A stretch of DNA of 64,000 bases. It comes from Umbelopsis isabellina. Taxonomy: Eukaryota; Mucoromycota; Umbelopsidomycetes; Umbelopsidales; Umbelopsidaceae. The position numbers and the translations under genes were made by a program. Location of the stretch: the NCBI GenBank assembly GCA_016758905.1, contig JAEPQZ010000016.1, forward strand, positions 596,779 to 660,778, written 5' to 3'. Positions 24,713-37,307 of the stretch are shown here, piece by piece; position 1 is the stretch's first letter, and the number at the start of each line of letters is the position of its first letter. Below the pieces are notes generated by a model, which had not been told where the DNA came from, made no database searches, and saw nothing but the letters and a program-made list of their open reading frames with translations.

Positions 24713-25887
24713 ATGTCTCTCGGTCGTACTGCTAAGCTTAACACTGGTGCTGAAATCCCTCTTGTTGGATTGGGTATGCTAATTTCTTATGCCTATCATG
24801 TTTTGAGTTGTATGTTAACATGGTTTTCTATAGGAACTTGGCTCGCCAAAGACAACGAAGTCAAGAACGCTACTGTTCATGGTATGTTGTTGGGAACCAA
24901 AGGTTGATTATTATAGTTCACTTAACTAAACTATCCTCATACTAGCCATCAACCACGGCTATCGCCATGTTGATTGTGCCCATGTCTGTAAGTATTATCG
25001 TCCACGATGTTTTACGCGCTAGCATAATTCTGACATCATCCATATCAGACCGTAACGAACACGAAGTGGGTGACGCTTTGAAGAACATCAAGACTCCCCG
25101 TGAGCAAGTTTTCATCACTTCCAAGCTCTGGAACAATAGCCACCGCCCCGAGAAGGTTGAGAAGGCTCTCGACGTTACTCTCAAGGATTTGGGTGTCAGC
25201 TACTTGGGTAAGTCGAATATTTAAATAGGGTCAAAAGATATATAAGCAAGTGCTGATAATTGATCCACAGATCTCTACCTTATCCACTGGCCCGTCGCTT
25301 TCAAGCCAACCGATGACTTGTTCCCTCTTTCCGAAGATGGTAAGACTGCTCTTGACGATGGTGTTACTATTGAAGAGACTTGGGCTGCCATGGAGAAGCT
25401 TTTGGACACTGGTAAGGTCAAGGCTATTGGTGTATCCAACTTCACTATCCCTAAGCTCGAGAAGTTGTTGAAGACCGCCAAGGTTGTTCCTGCTGTCAAC
25501 CAGGTCGAACTCCACCCCTACCTTCCTCAAAATGAATTGCTTGACTGGTGCAAGGAGCACAACATTCACTTGACTGCTTACAGTCCTCTTGGAAACAACC
25601 TTGCTGGCGCCACCCGTGTCGTTGAAGATCCTACCGTCGTGAAGATCGCCGAAAAGAACGGAAAGACTCCTGCTCAAGTTTTGATTTCTTGGGCTGCTCA
25701 ACGCGGTACCAGCGTCATTCCCAAGAGTGTCACTCCTTCTCGCATTGAGTCCAACTTCCACGACTTTGAGTTGTCCAAGGAAGACTTTGATGCCATCAAT
25801 GCTCTTGGTAGCAAGAAAGTGCGTTACAACGTGCCTTCCAGATATGATCCTGCATGGCCCGTTGATGTCTTTGGTGACGGCTTGTAA
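24713..25887 (+). CDS. Aldo-keto reductase (NADPH-dependent, Gcy1/GLD-like)
   Basis: This is a TIM-barrel oxidoreductase that reduces aldehydes or ketones with NADPH. In fungi the closest groups include glycerol dehydrogenases and xylose/aldose reductases. Five exons begin at ATG 24,713. The catalytic tetrad is visible: Asp and Tyr in [14 protein letters not shown], Lys in [12 protein letters not shown], and His in [11 protein letters not shown]. Further signatures are [33 protein letters not shown] and the cofactor loop [14 protein letters not shown]. The total is about 310 residues, full length. Introns are small and all junctions restore frame. Codons favour C in the third position (CTC, AAG, GTC) more than neighbouring genes, a mark of high expression. 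The exact substrate cannot be read from the sequence. Confidence 0.93.
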
Positions 25888-27168
25888 ATGGCGCTAGTGG
25901 TAAAGCCATTTGTACATAGATGATCTGAATAAAATACAATCTTTCATTTCAATAAGTTCGGGATGCACCGATGATGTAAAGAATGCTATCAGAAATACTT
26001 GTTATCTAATAATATGGGATATGGCTTGTGATGGCAATGTGTATACAGCTCGCAAACGTTCGGGCTAATGTAAGGAGGACTGCGGGCCAAACATTGGTAG
26101 TTAAAGCTATGTTAGATTTTGAAATTCGAAATCATGGGCTTTAAGGGTTTCTACGGTAGAAAGACTATAAACCCCGTTCGAAGCAAAGCAAGAACTTTTT
26201 TCCAGCACAGGTATATCCACCGGTTCCAGGTATTTTGACATCTATCTTCCACATCCTCTAAGATCCTTCTAGTTTCTGTGAATCATTAATTAAGATGTAA
26301 TATGCCCAGGCATGTTGGTATTGCATATTGAATAAATGTATTCGTGTAAACTGGCATTTGATCCCCTATGTGTATAATTTCATACCATTTAGCAGTCATG
26401 GGGATGAAATTACACTTGCACTGAATGTCATTTCTTCCCATACGACTGAAGAATATTTGGACGCAGTGGTGTAACTTTGTTTTGGAGAGTTTTTTCAGAC
26501 CATATGTACACATCGAATTCTTATGCTATTGAGAATTCTTTCAAAGCTACAATGACACGACTCACTATTCTTGGATGCTTTGCTGCTCCAACTCTTACTA
26601 TGTAGTACGATATGGTCGGCTCGTTACTGACACTCGATCAGTTAATCAGATAAACACTTGCTTCTCTACAAAAACATATACAATATCATAGCATTAAAGA
26701 GCAATCACCTCTTAGGTCAAAAATATTCCCCGTCCCCTAAAAAGTTGGAAACAGCTTATATTTGATGGGCAGCTGACGGTATCTAAGCCGCCGTTACATG
26801 GAGTTTAAAAGTAAAGACATGGAGTTTGAAATGGTTTTGCAGCAGGAAGACGGTAAAAACAAGTTGAAACTGGAGGTTGCGAAAGCTTTAAAATGAAGAC
26901 AGCTATGGACAATATTCTCGAACGCTATATCTGTTGTATTGCAGCTCATATTTCACAAGTACTAAAAATCAATATAGCATGCTTTAGCTCTAATCCTGCT
27001 ATTGGATGCTTTGCCAGCCCATAAACGTCATCCATTTAATTTTCCATTAAAAAATTGTCAGATGGGTACAAGTCGTGTCATGCATTGACTATAGCGTTTT
27101 GCTATGTTTGTTCTCTATGTATAAATACTTGGTTAGCCGTGAGCGAGAGGGAAATTATATATTTTCTT
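25888..27168. other. Long intergenic stretch between AKR and DCAF6-like gene
   Basis: About 1.28 kb. The first part holds the reductase 3' end (AATAAA-type signal at about 25,930). The rest is AT-rich, with only short open frames lacking family features. I see no tRNA or long repeat. The last 200 bp presumably carry the promoter of the WD40 gene. Confidence 0.4.
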
Positions 27169-30100
27169 ATGGAGACCACAAGACAAAACGTTTTAGTGAG
27201 TTGACCTTGCAATACTTTAGCTTGTCAACCAAAACGCTGCATACTCAATACTAGTTCTAGTACCAGCAACCTACGCCGATCAGGCCATAGTATCAAAGCT
27301 CGATCTACACAAAGAATTGGACGGCCATTCTGGATGTGTCAATAGCTTATAGTGAGTTTCTTTTTTTACATGTTTACAAGGTATTTCCCAAAAATCTAAC
27401 AACGGCAACCAACACTGTATGAAAGCTGGTCAAGAGAAGGTGACAAGCTACTTTCAGGTTCAGACGATACGCACCTATGTATATGGCAAAAGAACGATGA
27501 TTACCGGCTTGCTTGTAACATTGAAACTGGTAAGTTCATTGGCTTCCATTTTCGCCTGGGCATACTGAGCTGACTTGAGCATCAAGGTCACCGAGCAAAT
27601 ATTTTTTCTGCGAAATTCATGCCGAAAACGTCAGACAGCGTGGTCGTATCAGCAGCCGGCGATTCAGAGGTTCGAGTATTTGATGTCTCTGCGAGATCCT
27701 TACAAGTTGGCCGACTATCTGGTGGAAGTGGACTTCGCCATGTATATACCTGTCATAGGGATCGTGTCAAACGGATAGCGATAGACGATCGAAATCCATA
27801 TGAGTTCCTCACTTGTAGTGAAGACGGTAAGCATGCCCTGCTTATTTTGCTATTTTACTCGCCATCACTAACTCTTATCTTACTAACCTTTACTCGACTT
27901 TTCTAACGCCCTCACCAACTCTTGACTAACCCTTGCTCATGATAAAGGGACGGTGAGACATTTTGACCTGAGAAATCCACACGTATGCAGTCACCACACT
28001 GTGCGCTCCTTTCTGCTGGCGTCACATCGGCCAGCACGATCGTATCCGAACTCAAACCTACCTTCAGACGCTCCAGAAGGTTGTCCCAACCCATTGCTAA
28101 ACTATTACCCCTACGATATTGACTTGAACACCATAACACTTAACAAACTAAATCCACACTATTTTGCGGTGGCAGGTATGGATACATATATATACCTGCA
28201 CGACCGTAGAATGATTGGATCTGGCGGAGGTGGTGCAGGTCGAGCGCCAAATTTTGCAAAGATGTCACGCTGCATTCGAAAATTCGCCACCAACAATAAC
28301 TCTGGACCCAGAAGCGCAAAACATGTTACAGCTTGCAAGTTCAGCGAAGCAAATGGTCAAGAATTAATTGGTAGTTGGTCTTCGGATGCAGTGTATCTGT
28401 TTAACATGAACGATCCACCCATACGCCGCACTCGAATCAAAGGTTACAAATCCAGTTCAAAGAGAAAGAGGTCGACTCGAGAAAGCTCTGAGATACGTGA
28501 GCAAAACTTGAGCGATATGAAGGAGATCATAGCTACGCTAAACAGCGGAGACATTGACGAAACCATTGTCAAAGCCAATACTTTTATTGAGAATCAGCAC
28601 ATGAACACAATCGCAAATTGGACAGCCAGATTGTATCATAATGATCAAAACAAGGAAGAGATTCTAATCCGAAAAGTCTGGGGATTTGGCATCGAAGCCG
28701 CCTCTAGAAAAGTTCGGGCAGCCATTTTCGAACAAGGGGAGAACACAAAATCCGATGACTCTGAGGCTTTACGTGATATGATGCTTGCCGAACACATTGC
28801 TCCGAAAACGTGGAGAGGAGCTTGGTGTCTGGCCGTAGCATTCTGGATAGCGGGGCATAATAATGCAGAGAAGGATTTGGATCAAACATTAGAATGGGTT
28901 CAGAAAGCACGAAGTTTGGCAAGCCAAGCACTCGAATTATACTCTGCTTCCATTGCTGAGTGTCCTGTAACCTCGCCGAGCAGCTCGTCGCAAGTAAGAT
29001 CTGGAGTAGAGTCCAGTACAGAAAATTACAGTAACTTGGAAGATGAATTCTCCTTTTCAAGCCCTGTCGGTATGATTGAAGCCTTTCAAAAAGATATGAA
29101 GAAAGCAGAGGAAATAGTAGAACAGTTTGTCGAACAAGACCAAGAATCACGTAGCTCGAGTGAAAATATGCCGTCGTCACTCACAGAAAGATTGGATAGT
29201 GCCATTGTGTTTCGATGGTTGGAGTATATGTATATTTCTAGCCCAAGCGGCGTAGACAGCGATGACATGAGCTCCAGCCCGAATGTGAGCAACGACCCGA
29301 AAATGAGTCCAGGAATAGGCACATCAGTGGACACTGTTGCGGCAAAAGACCTCGGTGCGCCTGAAGATCAGGAAACAGACCTCGGTAAGTTGTCTTATCA
29401 GCAAGTACCAAAGCTTGAATGTATATTAATGACTGTGCAGCTTCGGATAAATCAGTTTTTGGCTCTGCATCAAACGCGAGTGTGAACACTGTACCCTCTT
29501 CTTCGAGGCAGACTGCGAAAGCAAGCCCTAAACCATTGGACGAGCCTGAGCCACTGGACGAGGATATTGATATGGAAGGAGATGCCTTGAAAAGCAGTGA
29601 CCTCAGCATGTCAGAAAATCTCATAGAAACCGTGGGCAAATTTAACAGTGATGATAGTAACGATGATCTTGAAATATCCATGCACAGTCTCTCTGATATT
29701 GGCAGCGATGACGATCATGATACCGACAGCGACACTGCACTTCATGACAAAGAAGAGTCGGAGGGTGATCTTGTCAGCGATGAAGACCATGAAGACGAGG
29801 AAGGGGATGACGACGACGACGACGACGATGATGATGATGATGATGATGTTGATGACGACGACGAGACCGATTCTGACGATGATAATGACTCTGATGATGA
29901 GTGGCTACGCATACGAAGCAGTACAAACAAGGACCGTAGCCACTTGGAGCACGACGTCGATGTTATCGGACATCGCACCAAGTATATGGGCCACTGTAAC
30001 AAGAGGGTATGTTTCACAAATAATCATGACTTGGCACTGGCAACATCAACTTAACCACATAAGCTTGCAGACTGTCAAAGACGTGAATTTCTTTGGGCCA

Positions 30101-30679
30101 AATGATGACTACGTCGTGTCGGGTAGCGACGACGGAAATGCATTCTTTTGGGACAAGAAAACAACAAAAATTGTACAAATATTAAAAGGAGATGATGATA
30201 CGGTCAATGTTATACAGGTACAAAGCATCCTTCACAACTTTAACAATACTTGCGTTTACCAAACTCTAACAACATTTGCTTTCACAACTTTCGTTCACAA
30301 CTATCTCATTCACAACCTTAATCATACTTCAAAGGGTCACCCTTACGAACCGGTAGTGGCAATGTCGGGCATCGATAACTCTATCAAGATATTCACGCCA
30401 AGGGCTAATCATATCACGACATCGCCGATAACGGAACCCACTGCCAAAACTTCATACCCAGAATCATCACGAATGTGGCAACTGGATCAAATTGTAGCTA
30501 ATAATCGGGAAAGTAGCGCAGTGAGTGAGGGCGAAGAACTGTTGACTCGCAGCATGTTGGCAGTATTGTCGGCTAGACTGACTGCGAGAAGAAGATGGAT
30601 CGAGAGGAACAGAGGTGACGGGGATATAGATGATGAGGAAGATGATGAAACAGAAGGAGTGGCCTGCGAAATGCAGTAA
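27169..30679 (+). CDS. WD40 protein of the DCAF6/Iqw1 family (CRL4 substrate receptor)
   Basis: DCAF6-type proteins carry WD40 repeats that bind DDB1 in Cullin-4 ubiquitin ligases and recruit substrates; S. pombe Iqw1 is a fungal member. The first exon probably starts at ATG 27,169 (METTRQNVL). Following exons give LDGHSGCVNSLYWSREGDKL, LSGSDDTHLCIWQ, RHVYTCHRDRVKRIAIDDR, YEFLTCSEDG and TVRHFDLRNPHVC. A long insert follows with a helical segment (KTWRGAWCLAVAFWIAGHNN), then an Asp/Glu-rich stretch. The C-terminal WD repeats read TVKDVNFFGPNDDYVVSGSD, GNAFFWDKKTTKIVQILKGD and GHPYEPVVAMSGIDNSIKIF. The VKxVNFFGPNDxYVVSGSDDG and GHPYEPVLAxSGID blocks are typical of DCAF6/DCAF8. The N-terminal exon join (acceptor near 27,282) is my best guess. 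The gene ends 71 bp before serine racemase, on the same strand. Confidence 0.85.
29806..29872 (+). repeat. GAC/GAT trinucleotide repeat coding for an Asp run
   Basis: An imperfect (GAC)n(GAT)n microsatellite inside the DCAF6-like gene codes for a run of aspartates with one valine, within a wider Asp/Glu/Ser-rich region from 29,640 to 29,910. Such tracts are prone to length change by slippage. Shadow frames here read as poly-Ser or poly-Met and are not genes. Confidence 0.8.
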
Positions 30680-30750
30680 CGTGATCAAACCTTCTTATTC
30701 AAAGCTAGTATGTCGAGCTATTGTTGCTGCTCCGCTGCCCATTGACCTAG

Positions 30751-31815
30751 ATGACAGGATTATCTTTTAGCGATATTGAAGCTGCTGCAGCTCGAATTCA
30801 AGTACATAAAACAAATGTAGTATCTTCCAGCATTCTTGATCAAATTGCTGGTAGCGAGCATTATGCCAAACATCTCTTGTTTAAATGTGAATTGTTACAA
30901 AAGACCGGATGTAAGTAATCGACTGATTGCCACCTCCGCTCAACCACCCTTTTAACACTCCCATAAGCCTTCAAATTTCGAGGCGCCAGTAATGCAGTCA
31001 TGTCCTTGAACGAAACAGACGCTCGAAAAGGTGTCTGCACACATAGTTCTGGAAACCACGCTCAGGCATTAGCGCTGGCTGCCAAAATTAGAGGCATTCC
31101 AGCCTATGTAGTTATGCCCAGTAACTCACCACAGGTCAAAAAATCGGCCGTTCGTGGCTACGGAGCCCAAGTAATCGAATGTGAACCAACTCTGCAAGCT
31201 CGAGAGGACGCAGCAAAAAAAGTGATTGAAGACACTGGTGCCACCTTCATTCACCCTTTTAACAATTACAATGTCATGGCTGGCCAAGGCACTATTGGTC
31301 TGGAATTTGTGCAACAAGCCCAAGAAATGGGAACGCCATTGGATGCCGTTATTGTTCCTGTCGGTGGAGGAGGAATGCTTTCCGGTATATCCACAGCTGT
31401 GCGACACCTCAGCCCAAATACTAAGGTGTTCGCTGCCGAACCTATCAACGTCAATGACTGCTCGAGGTCGTACTCAGCCAAGAGCCATCAGTTGAATGCT
31501 GTGGGAGCGACGTCAGTTGCAGACGGTCTGTTGACAAATGTTGGAACCAATACTCTTCCTATTATCATGGAAAAAGTTGACGGTGTTTTCACGGTATCAG
31601 AAGAGGACATCATTCGTACCACAAAGCTAGTCTGGACATATCTCAAGCTATGCATTGAGCCAAGTGCTGCTGTTGGTGTTGCAGTGGCGCTGTATAACAA
31701 GGAGTTCCGAGCAAAAAGTGAAGAGTTGGATTTACGTAACATTGGCGTGATACTATGTGGCGGGAACGTCGATATCGTTAAAATTGCTAGACTGATTGAA
31801 TCTATAGAGGCCTGA
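30751..31815 (+). CDS. Serine racemase-like PLP enzyme (threonine dehydratase fold)
   Basis: This is a fold-type II PLP enzyme that interconverts L- and D-serine and/or dehydrates serine and threonine. Exon 1 (30,751-30,910) starts MTGLSFSDIEAAAARIQVHK. After the intron the active-site block reads KTG-SFKFRGASNAVMSL, where Lys of KFRGA forms the Schiff base. Then come the substrate loop SSGNHAQALALAAK, the PLP-phosphate glycine loop VPVGGGGMLSGISTA, KVFAAEP and the C-terminal CGGNVDIVKIARL. The absence of a C-terminal ACT domain and the total of about 325 residues fit serine racemase (Srr/Sry1) rather than biosynthetic threonine deaminase. Racemase versus dehydratase activity cannot be told from the sequence. 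It follows the WD40 gene closely, on the same strand. Confidence 0.9.
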
Positions 31816-32070
31816 ATATATAAAGCTAAACCCAGTGCCAACCATTCTTGCTACGCAGTGTTCAGTACCACAAGTGTTTTATTAACCATAGTGCAGGTTG
31901 CTTCTATTATGACAGTAAATTTATATCATGATTGTCTCTGACAATTGACTGAAATTTCCTTTTAAAGAAATTGCAACTGACTTGAGCCCCTCACGAGTGC
32001 CACACTCTGCCGGCTGATTTTCCCCAAGTGGCACTTTACAGTCCTTTGATCGCTTGCACTAAATCATAGA

Positions 32071-33682
32071 ATGGGTGCGTGGATCTCCCGACAAAAGGTA
32101 ACAGACGAGGCGATTTAACTGCCAAGCGGACTCAGGCTAATCACTAATGCTCGCATCCTCCACTCAAATTGTTACCATTTGTCTAGAAAACCGACGATGG
32201 AGATTATGAAAAGATCTTGTCCGAGCTCGATTCCAAGCTTCAGACTGCTGAACTAAAGCTCTCTGAAATCAAAATAAGAGAGCGTAGAATCAACGTCATG
32301 TTTGTGCTGTACGGCTTTGCGCTGTGGGCCGTCTACCTTGCGTACTGCTTCGCGACGCTCCACAACGCCGAAGTGGAAGCTCAGACATATGCTATCAAAA
32401 TCGCTCCTGTTGTTTTGATCCCGGTCATGTTCGTATAAGCGTAAACTCTCGGCGAATACAGTGGTATATTTGCTAATCCTGCCATGGTTTAGATTATATT
32501 TTGGGAGACGCGGACTTAAATGGTTCTATACTCGCAAGCAAACAAACGAAGGTACGTTGTTTTTTTTGCAAACCCCATCGCGGAAATCAGGCAACTAATA
32601 AACCGCTACCTCAACAGAATCTAATGTGGCAAGCTTGCGCGCACAGCAAAAACTCAAAGTGGAGGAACTTAAGAAGAAAACTGCGTATTACACTACCAAA
32701 TCACTCTTGGAACGTTATGACGAATCTTCCAGACAGAAGGCGAAACAGCCAGCACCCGGAGCAGCACGGCCGGCGCAAGGGGCAACACCGTTAAAAAAGA
32801 ATGCCAATGAACGAGATCCTAATTGTAAGTGGACGTTTCGGCATTATACCTTGCAAGTAAACTCATCTATTTACGACTTATACTATAGTTGGTCACAAGC
32901 CGTCGCCTATGATTCAAAACAATCCACTGCTACACAAACAACCGCAACCAAATATGAATATGAATATGAACATGCATCAACCAGGGCATCCCAACAGTAG
33001 GTTACATGATAATTGCTACACTTCCTGATAAAGATTCTAAATTGTTTCTGTATAGTGCAACCCCCCAATATGCGTCCTACCCAGCCTGCTCAGCGAGAGT
33101 GGTATGATAAGCTCGTTGATGCAATTGTAGGAGAAGAAGGCCCTGAAACCAAGTATGCTTTAATATGTAATCACTGTTCAACTCACAATGGTCTGGTTCT
33201 TCCCCAAGAAATCGAAACCATTCGTAAGTAACGTTTAGTCATGACAGTGGCCATGAGTGCAACACATCATTAACATTATACTCGAAAAAGAATATGTATG
33301 CCCCAAATGTGGTCAATTCAATCCTTCTAGACGGTCAAGACAGCTACATCCCGGTGGCCCAGTTCTTCCGCCTGGTATTTCCCCAGCGCAAAGTCGGTCT
33401 ACTTCACCAAAGGAAGTGAGGAGTTTGAGCCAGAACCGCAGCGGACCCCGAGGCGTATCGCAAACACGAGACTCGAGTGAGGATGCGCAGCGCCGAGGAA
33501 GATCAACTTCGTCACGTCGCGTTCCGGCCTCCAGTAAAGCACGTGATGAGGACCAGGACAACTTTATACAAGAACAAGTGCCAGAAGCCGACTCATCGGC
33601 GTCGGGTGACTCAGATACCATTGCCTCCCGTGTTCGACTTCGAAAAAGACCAACCTCAGAGGAACTTGAAGTATCTGATTAG
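32071..33682 (+). CDS. LNP1: Lunapark, ER three-way-junction protein
   Basis: Lunapark stabilises three-way junctions of tubular ER. It has two membrane segments near the N-terminus and a C-terminal zinc finger, both termini being cytosolic. Exon 1 encodes MGAWISRQK, whose MG start suggests N-myristoylation as in other lunaparks. Exon 2 gives DYEKILSELDSKLQTAELKL and a membrane segment VMFVLYGFALWAVYLAYCFA. Later exons give YFGRRGLKWFYTRKQTNE, AQQKLKVEELKKKTAYYTTK with SLLERYDES, then REWYDKLVDAIVGEEGPETK. The zinc ribbon is CNHC (in YALICNHCSTHNGL) paired with CPKC (in YVCPKCGQFN). A disordered S/R-rich tail ends LEVSD. The second intron needs a weak donor (GTTCGT at 32,429) to join frame; the obvious GTATAA donor gives a stop. 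Confidence 0.88.
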
Positions 33683-33980
33683 ACTGTATATGCAGCGAGG
33701 TCTCTGGTTTCACGGCAATCTAACAAACATACTTTTCTTGATGTTGTCAAAACATACTCGACTTTACGTCACTTCGTCAAAGATACTACATCAATTTTTA
33801 CAAACTTTCAAAATGCTAATACAATCAAAAAATGACGTGAATGTTATTGTGTCTTGTTGTGTGTGCTTGGAAGAATTTGGAAAAACACCAGGGTCAAGTA
33901 GAGCAATTACAGCATACTAGCTAACGACTACAAGTCTCTACAGTGTCTAAATCGTAAATGTACAGGAATGCATGCCTATT

Positions 33981-36900
33981 CTACCATTCTATATCTGCGG
34001 CTTCCTCTTCACTATCATCGTCATCCGAGGAAGAGTCTTCAACCGCTTTTGTGCCATTGACTTTACCATTAAGGCTCAGCTCTATTTCAAAGCAATTAGT
34101 ATACCGCCTGACACATTATTACCCACTGCATACATATCATTGAATTTCGTACCTGAAGTCTTGGCGAAAAAGTCTCGCATTGAATCAAATGTAGGAGGTA
34201 AAACTACCTCTTGCTGAACTTTGCCGTTGGTTATTGTTTCAGACATCACAACCTCTTGAGCGGCCTCAGTCTCGGACTCATCATGAGAGAAGCTTGCATC
34301 TACTTCTTCTTCCATATCGTCACTATTGGCTTCCTGTTCTTCGAAAGCAGATCGTTTAGGCATGATAGAGTCCATGAAAGATTCAAAGACATTGTCAACG
34401 CCAGGTATGATGTGACTTGGTGCATCCAAAACAGATGTTTGTTGGGCATTTCTGCGTGATCGAGTAGCAACATGGCTTCTTGAAGCACTGGCTGCTTCTT
34501 GTCGCAGGATTTCTGCTGTCTCAATGCGTTGCTGATCCCATCGTCGGTCCTCGTTGGACTTGCTTCGCTTGCCAAATATGTCGGTAAATAGTGAGCGCTC
34601 CATATCTTGGTTACCCAAGCCTGTCGTCGTCTTGTCGGTCTCGTTATCCTGGTCTTCCTGAGCCGCATGAAGCACCTGCAAGTCATAGTTGTGATTCAAG
34701 TATACCAAGTTGGATTTCAGAGCTGAAGTGTCAGCTTCATCATGGTCGATTGGTATCCATGCTAAAGCCTTGCAAGTCTCCGCAACAGCATGTACAAACT
34801 TGGGAACCGGGGTAGTTGGCTCAAACACGATAAATCGGCATTCATGTGCTTGCTGACCGTGAGCATTGCAGGCTACAGCAAACATGCCAGTTTGCTGATC
34901 GACTGCAAGTTGATCTATTTGTATATTATAACTCCACCATACTAGAGTTCAAGGCGTTAGTCAAAAGTACCTGCCAGCATGTCTGACGAAATTCGTGCAA
35001 CTTACCAGTACAAGTGAGTAGATTCCAAACATATAGATGTGAAGCGGTGGTAACGGCAATAAAAGGAGTGTTTCCCAAGAATGCAACTCGTCGAATATGA
35101 CATTGCTGTGGGGGAAGTGTCAAAGTACCTTGAATGGTGTTGCTAGTTGGATCCCAAATGGTCAAGATCTGACCAAAAGCTACTGCCAGCATGCTTCCAT
35201 CATCCGAGAAACAAGCTGCAGTAGGTATATTTTCCCGATAAAAGCCCACAGATCGACAAGACCAAGCTGTCTCATCAGCAGTATGATGACGTCCTAACTC
35301 GCTAGTCAAATGCCATATTTTGAACTTTTTATCTTCGGACGTGGTAATGGCCATTGGCAAGTCATCATTGGTTCCGCGTCTGAACGATAGGGATGTGATG
35401 GTTGCAGAGTGAGGATAATCAACTCTGGTCTTCAAAATGTATGATTGTGAATTTGGATCCCACGCCCAAAACTTGAGATATAACTCAGGAGTAGTGATTC
35501 TATCGTCGCGAGAATCAACGGTAGCCATCCATGAACCGTCATCCATAAACGCGACGTGTCTGACCAGTGAGTGGACTAGCTCGTTTTCATCCGCTCGAGA
35601 AATACGAGTCAAGGGTACAATCTCGAGATCAAGAACATGCGAATCCAAATATGGGTTATAAAATTGAACACTTCCAGGAACACCATTCAACACAACGTGG
35701 TGATTTCGAGGTTCAATGACAAGACCAGTATATAGTGGATAAGTGTTTGAAGCGGCTTGTGCTTTGAGAGATATTAGTTCTGGGTATCGGGTATTGCAGC
35801 GCAGCGCAGCAAAATACTTACCATACTGCAATCCTTGTATAATTCTAACTATCTGTTGTGAGACGGCGTTGATGATTCGGATGGAGTTGTCAGCTTGGCT
35901 GAGAGCGTACAAGCTTTGATTCGGCGATATCGTGATTGATTTGATTTCACCACCCACTCTGGGCAAAAATTGCTTATGACCAGTTTCCAATTGCCAAAGA
36001 ACTAAAACCGGCTCCTCACCACCAGACAGAAGATATACTCCATCAGCTGTAAAGGTCAAAGTATTAACAGGTCGATGATGCCAATGCAACAAAGCTGTGA
36101 CGGGATTCTCGGTAGTTTCGGGACTAAAGCAGTAGTACTGAGTGATCTTGCCGCTCTCGTCACCTACAGCAAGACAAGGCTCTGTAGGGCTGAATTCGAT
36201 GCATGTCACAATTTCTGGACAATTATATCTACATGGAAAAGTCAAGTCAGCAAATACAAAATATCTTGCATGCACAATCTTTTCAATCCTTACGTTCTCA
36301 CTCCGGCTCTGATAGAATCAGTGCTTTCGCGCAAATCCCAAATATTAATCTTGTAGCGAGCTCCAATGGCCAAAAAGTTACCATCGGATGACATGGCCAT
36401 CGTAGAGCAATCCCTTGTTTTTATGATATTGAATAGCTTTTGAGATGGCTGGCCCTGGAGAGTGAATCTATAGACAGCCGCATTGTTTTTGCCTTTGCCT
36501 ATACGATGATATAAGTGATGGTACGGTTCAATTGACTTTTGCCAACTCAAACATACCTTGTGCTTGATCATCCGAAGCTGTATCGAGTTTCTTGGTAAGA
36601 ATATATGCGTGCTCGGGATGGTGAGGCGAGATAATCATATTCTCAATTGGATGGCCGACTGAATAAGTCTATCGAAAAACATGACAAGTCAGTTATTTGC
36701 TCACTTTGCGTTTGCCCGTTCCTGGGCTTGGCCTATTATTACCTTTAACAAAATATTGTCGTTGTAATCCCATAACTTAATTGTACCGTCAAGACTGGCC
36801 GAGAACAGTTGTAGAGGGTTTTTGGCATTCAAGCTGAGGGCTGTGACAGTGAGACGATGACCTCCCTGGGCTACAGATGTCGAAAGAGTTTTGACAACTT

Positions 36901-37307
36901 CACCCGAAGAGACGTTGTAGATCTTGATAGTGTTGGATACACAACAAAAAAAGTATCTAAAAGACGAAACATTTAGCCACCCATTTGACCATAATACCCT
37001 CAAAAAGGTCATATGCTTACTTTGAGTCTTTTGTGAATACGACAGGGAATCTACTCAAAACACCAGCTAGTGCTTTTGTCTGATACAAGCTTGAGCCATT
37101 CGAGCTATCTGCTCTAGTGCTTTTCGCAACATCAGTAGAACCTGCATTGCCATTCAATTTACGCTGTCCTTTCGAGATCTTGCCGGCGGAATCCTTTCTG
37201 TTCGCTTCAGACTCGGTAGGAGCGATCTCTGCTGTAACATTTTCGACAGTCTTGCTGATTTTTGACTTTTTCGTCGCTGACGTAGGTTTCTTTTGGGACA
37301 TTTTCAT
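33981..37307 (-). CDS. UTP17: U3 snoRNP t-UTP protein Utp17/Nan1 (WDR75)
   Basis: Utp17 is a t-UTP subunit of the small-subunit processome, needed for rDNA transcription and early 18S pre-rRNA processing in the nucleolus. The ATG is at 37,305-37,307 (MKMSQKKP; a second ATG at 37,301 is possible), followed by a Lys/Ser-rich nuclear-targeting tail. Exons then give tandem WD40 repeats: YFFCCVSNTIKIYNVSSGE, LFSASLDGTIKLWDYND, NFLAIGARYKINIWDLRES, LHWHHRPVNTLTFTADGVYL, LSGGEEPVLVLWQLET and KSITISPNQSLYALSQADNS. The LHWH...LSGGxExVLVxWQL block is the WDR75 hallmark. A second propeller follows (DLPMAITTSEDKKFKIWHL). The final exon, after the intron at about 34.16-34.08 kb, ends in an acidic tail SSSDDDDSEEEAADIEW. 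It converges on lunapark. Confidence 0.9.

Noticed and set aside
25970-26010. C/D-box snoRNA suggested by a GATGATG motif
   Set aside because: I could not find a matching D box and terminal stem at a proper distance.
29742-30017. Minus-strand serine-rich open frame
   Set aside because: It is the complement of the Asp-coding GAC/GAT repeat in the DCAF6-like gene.
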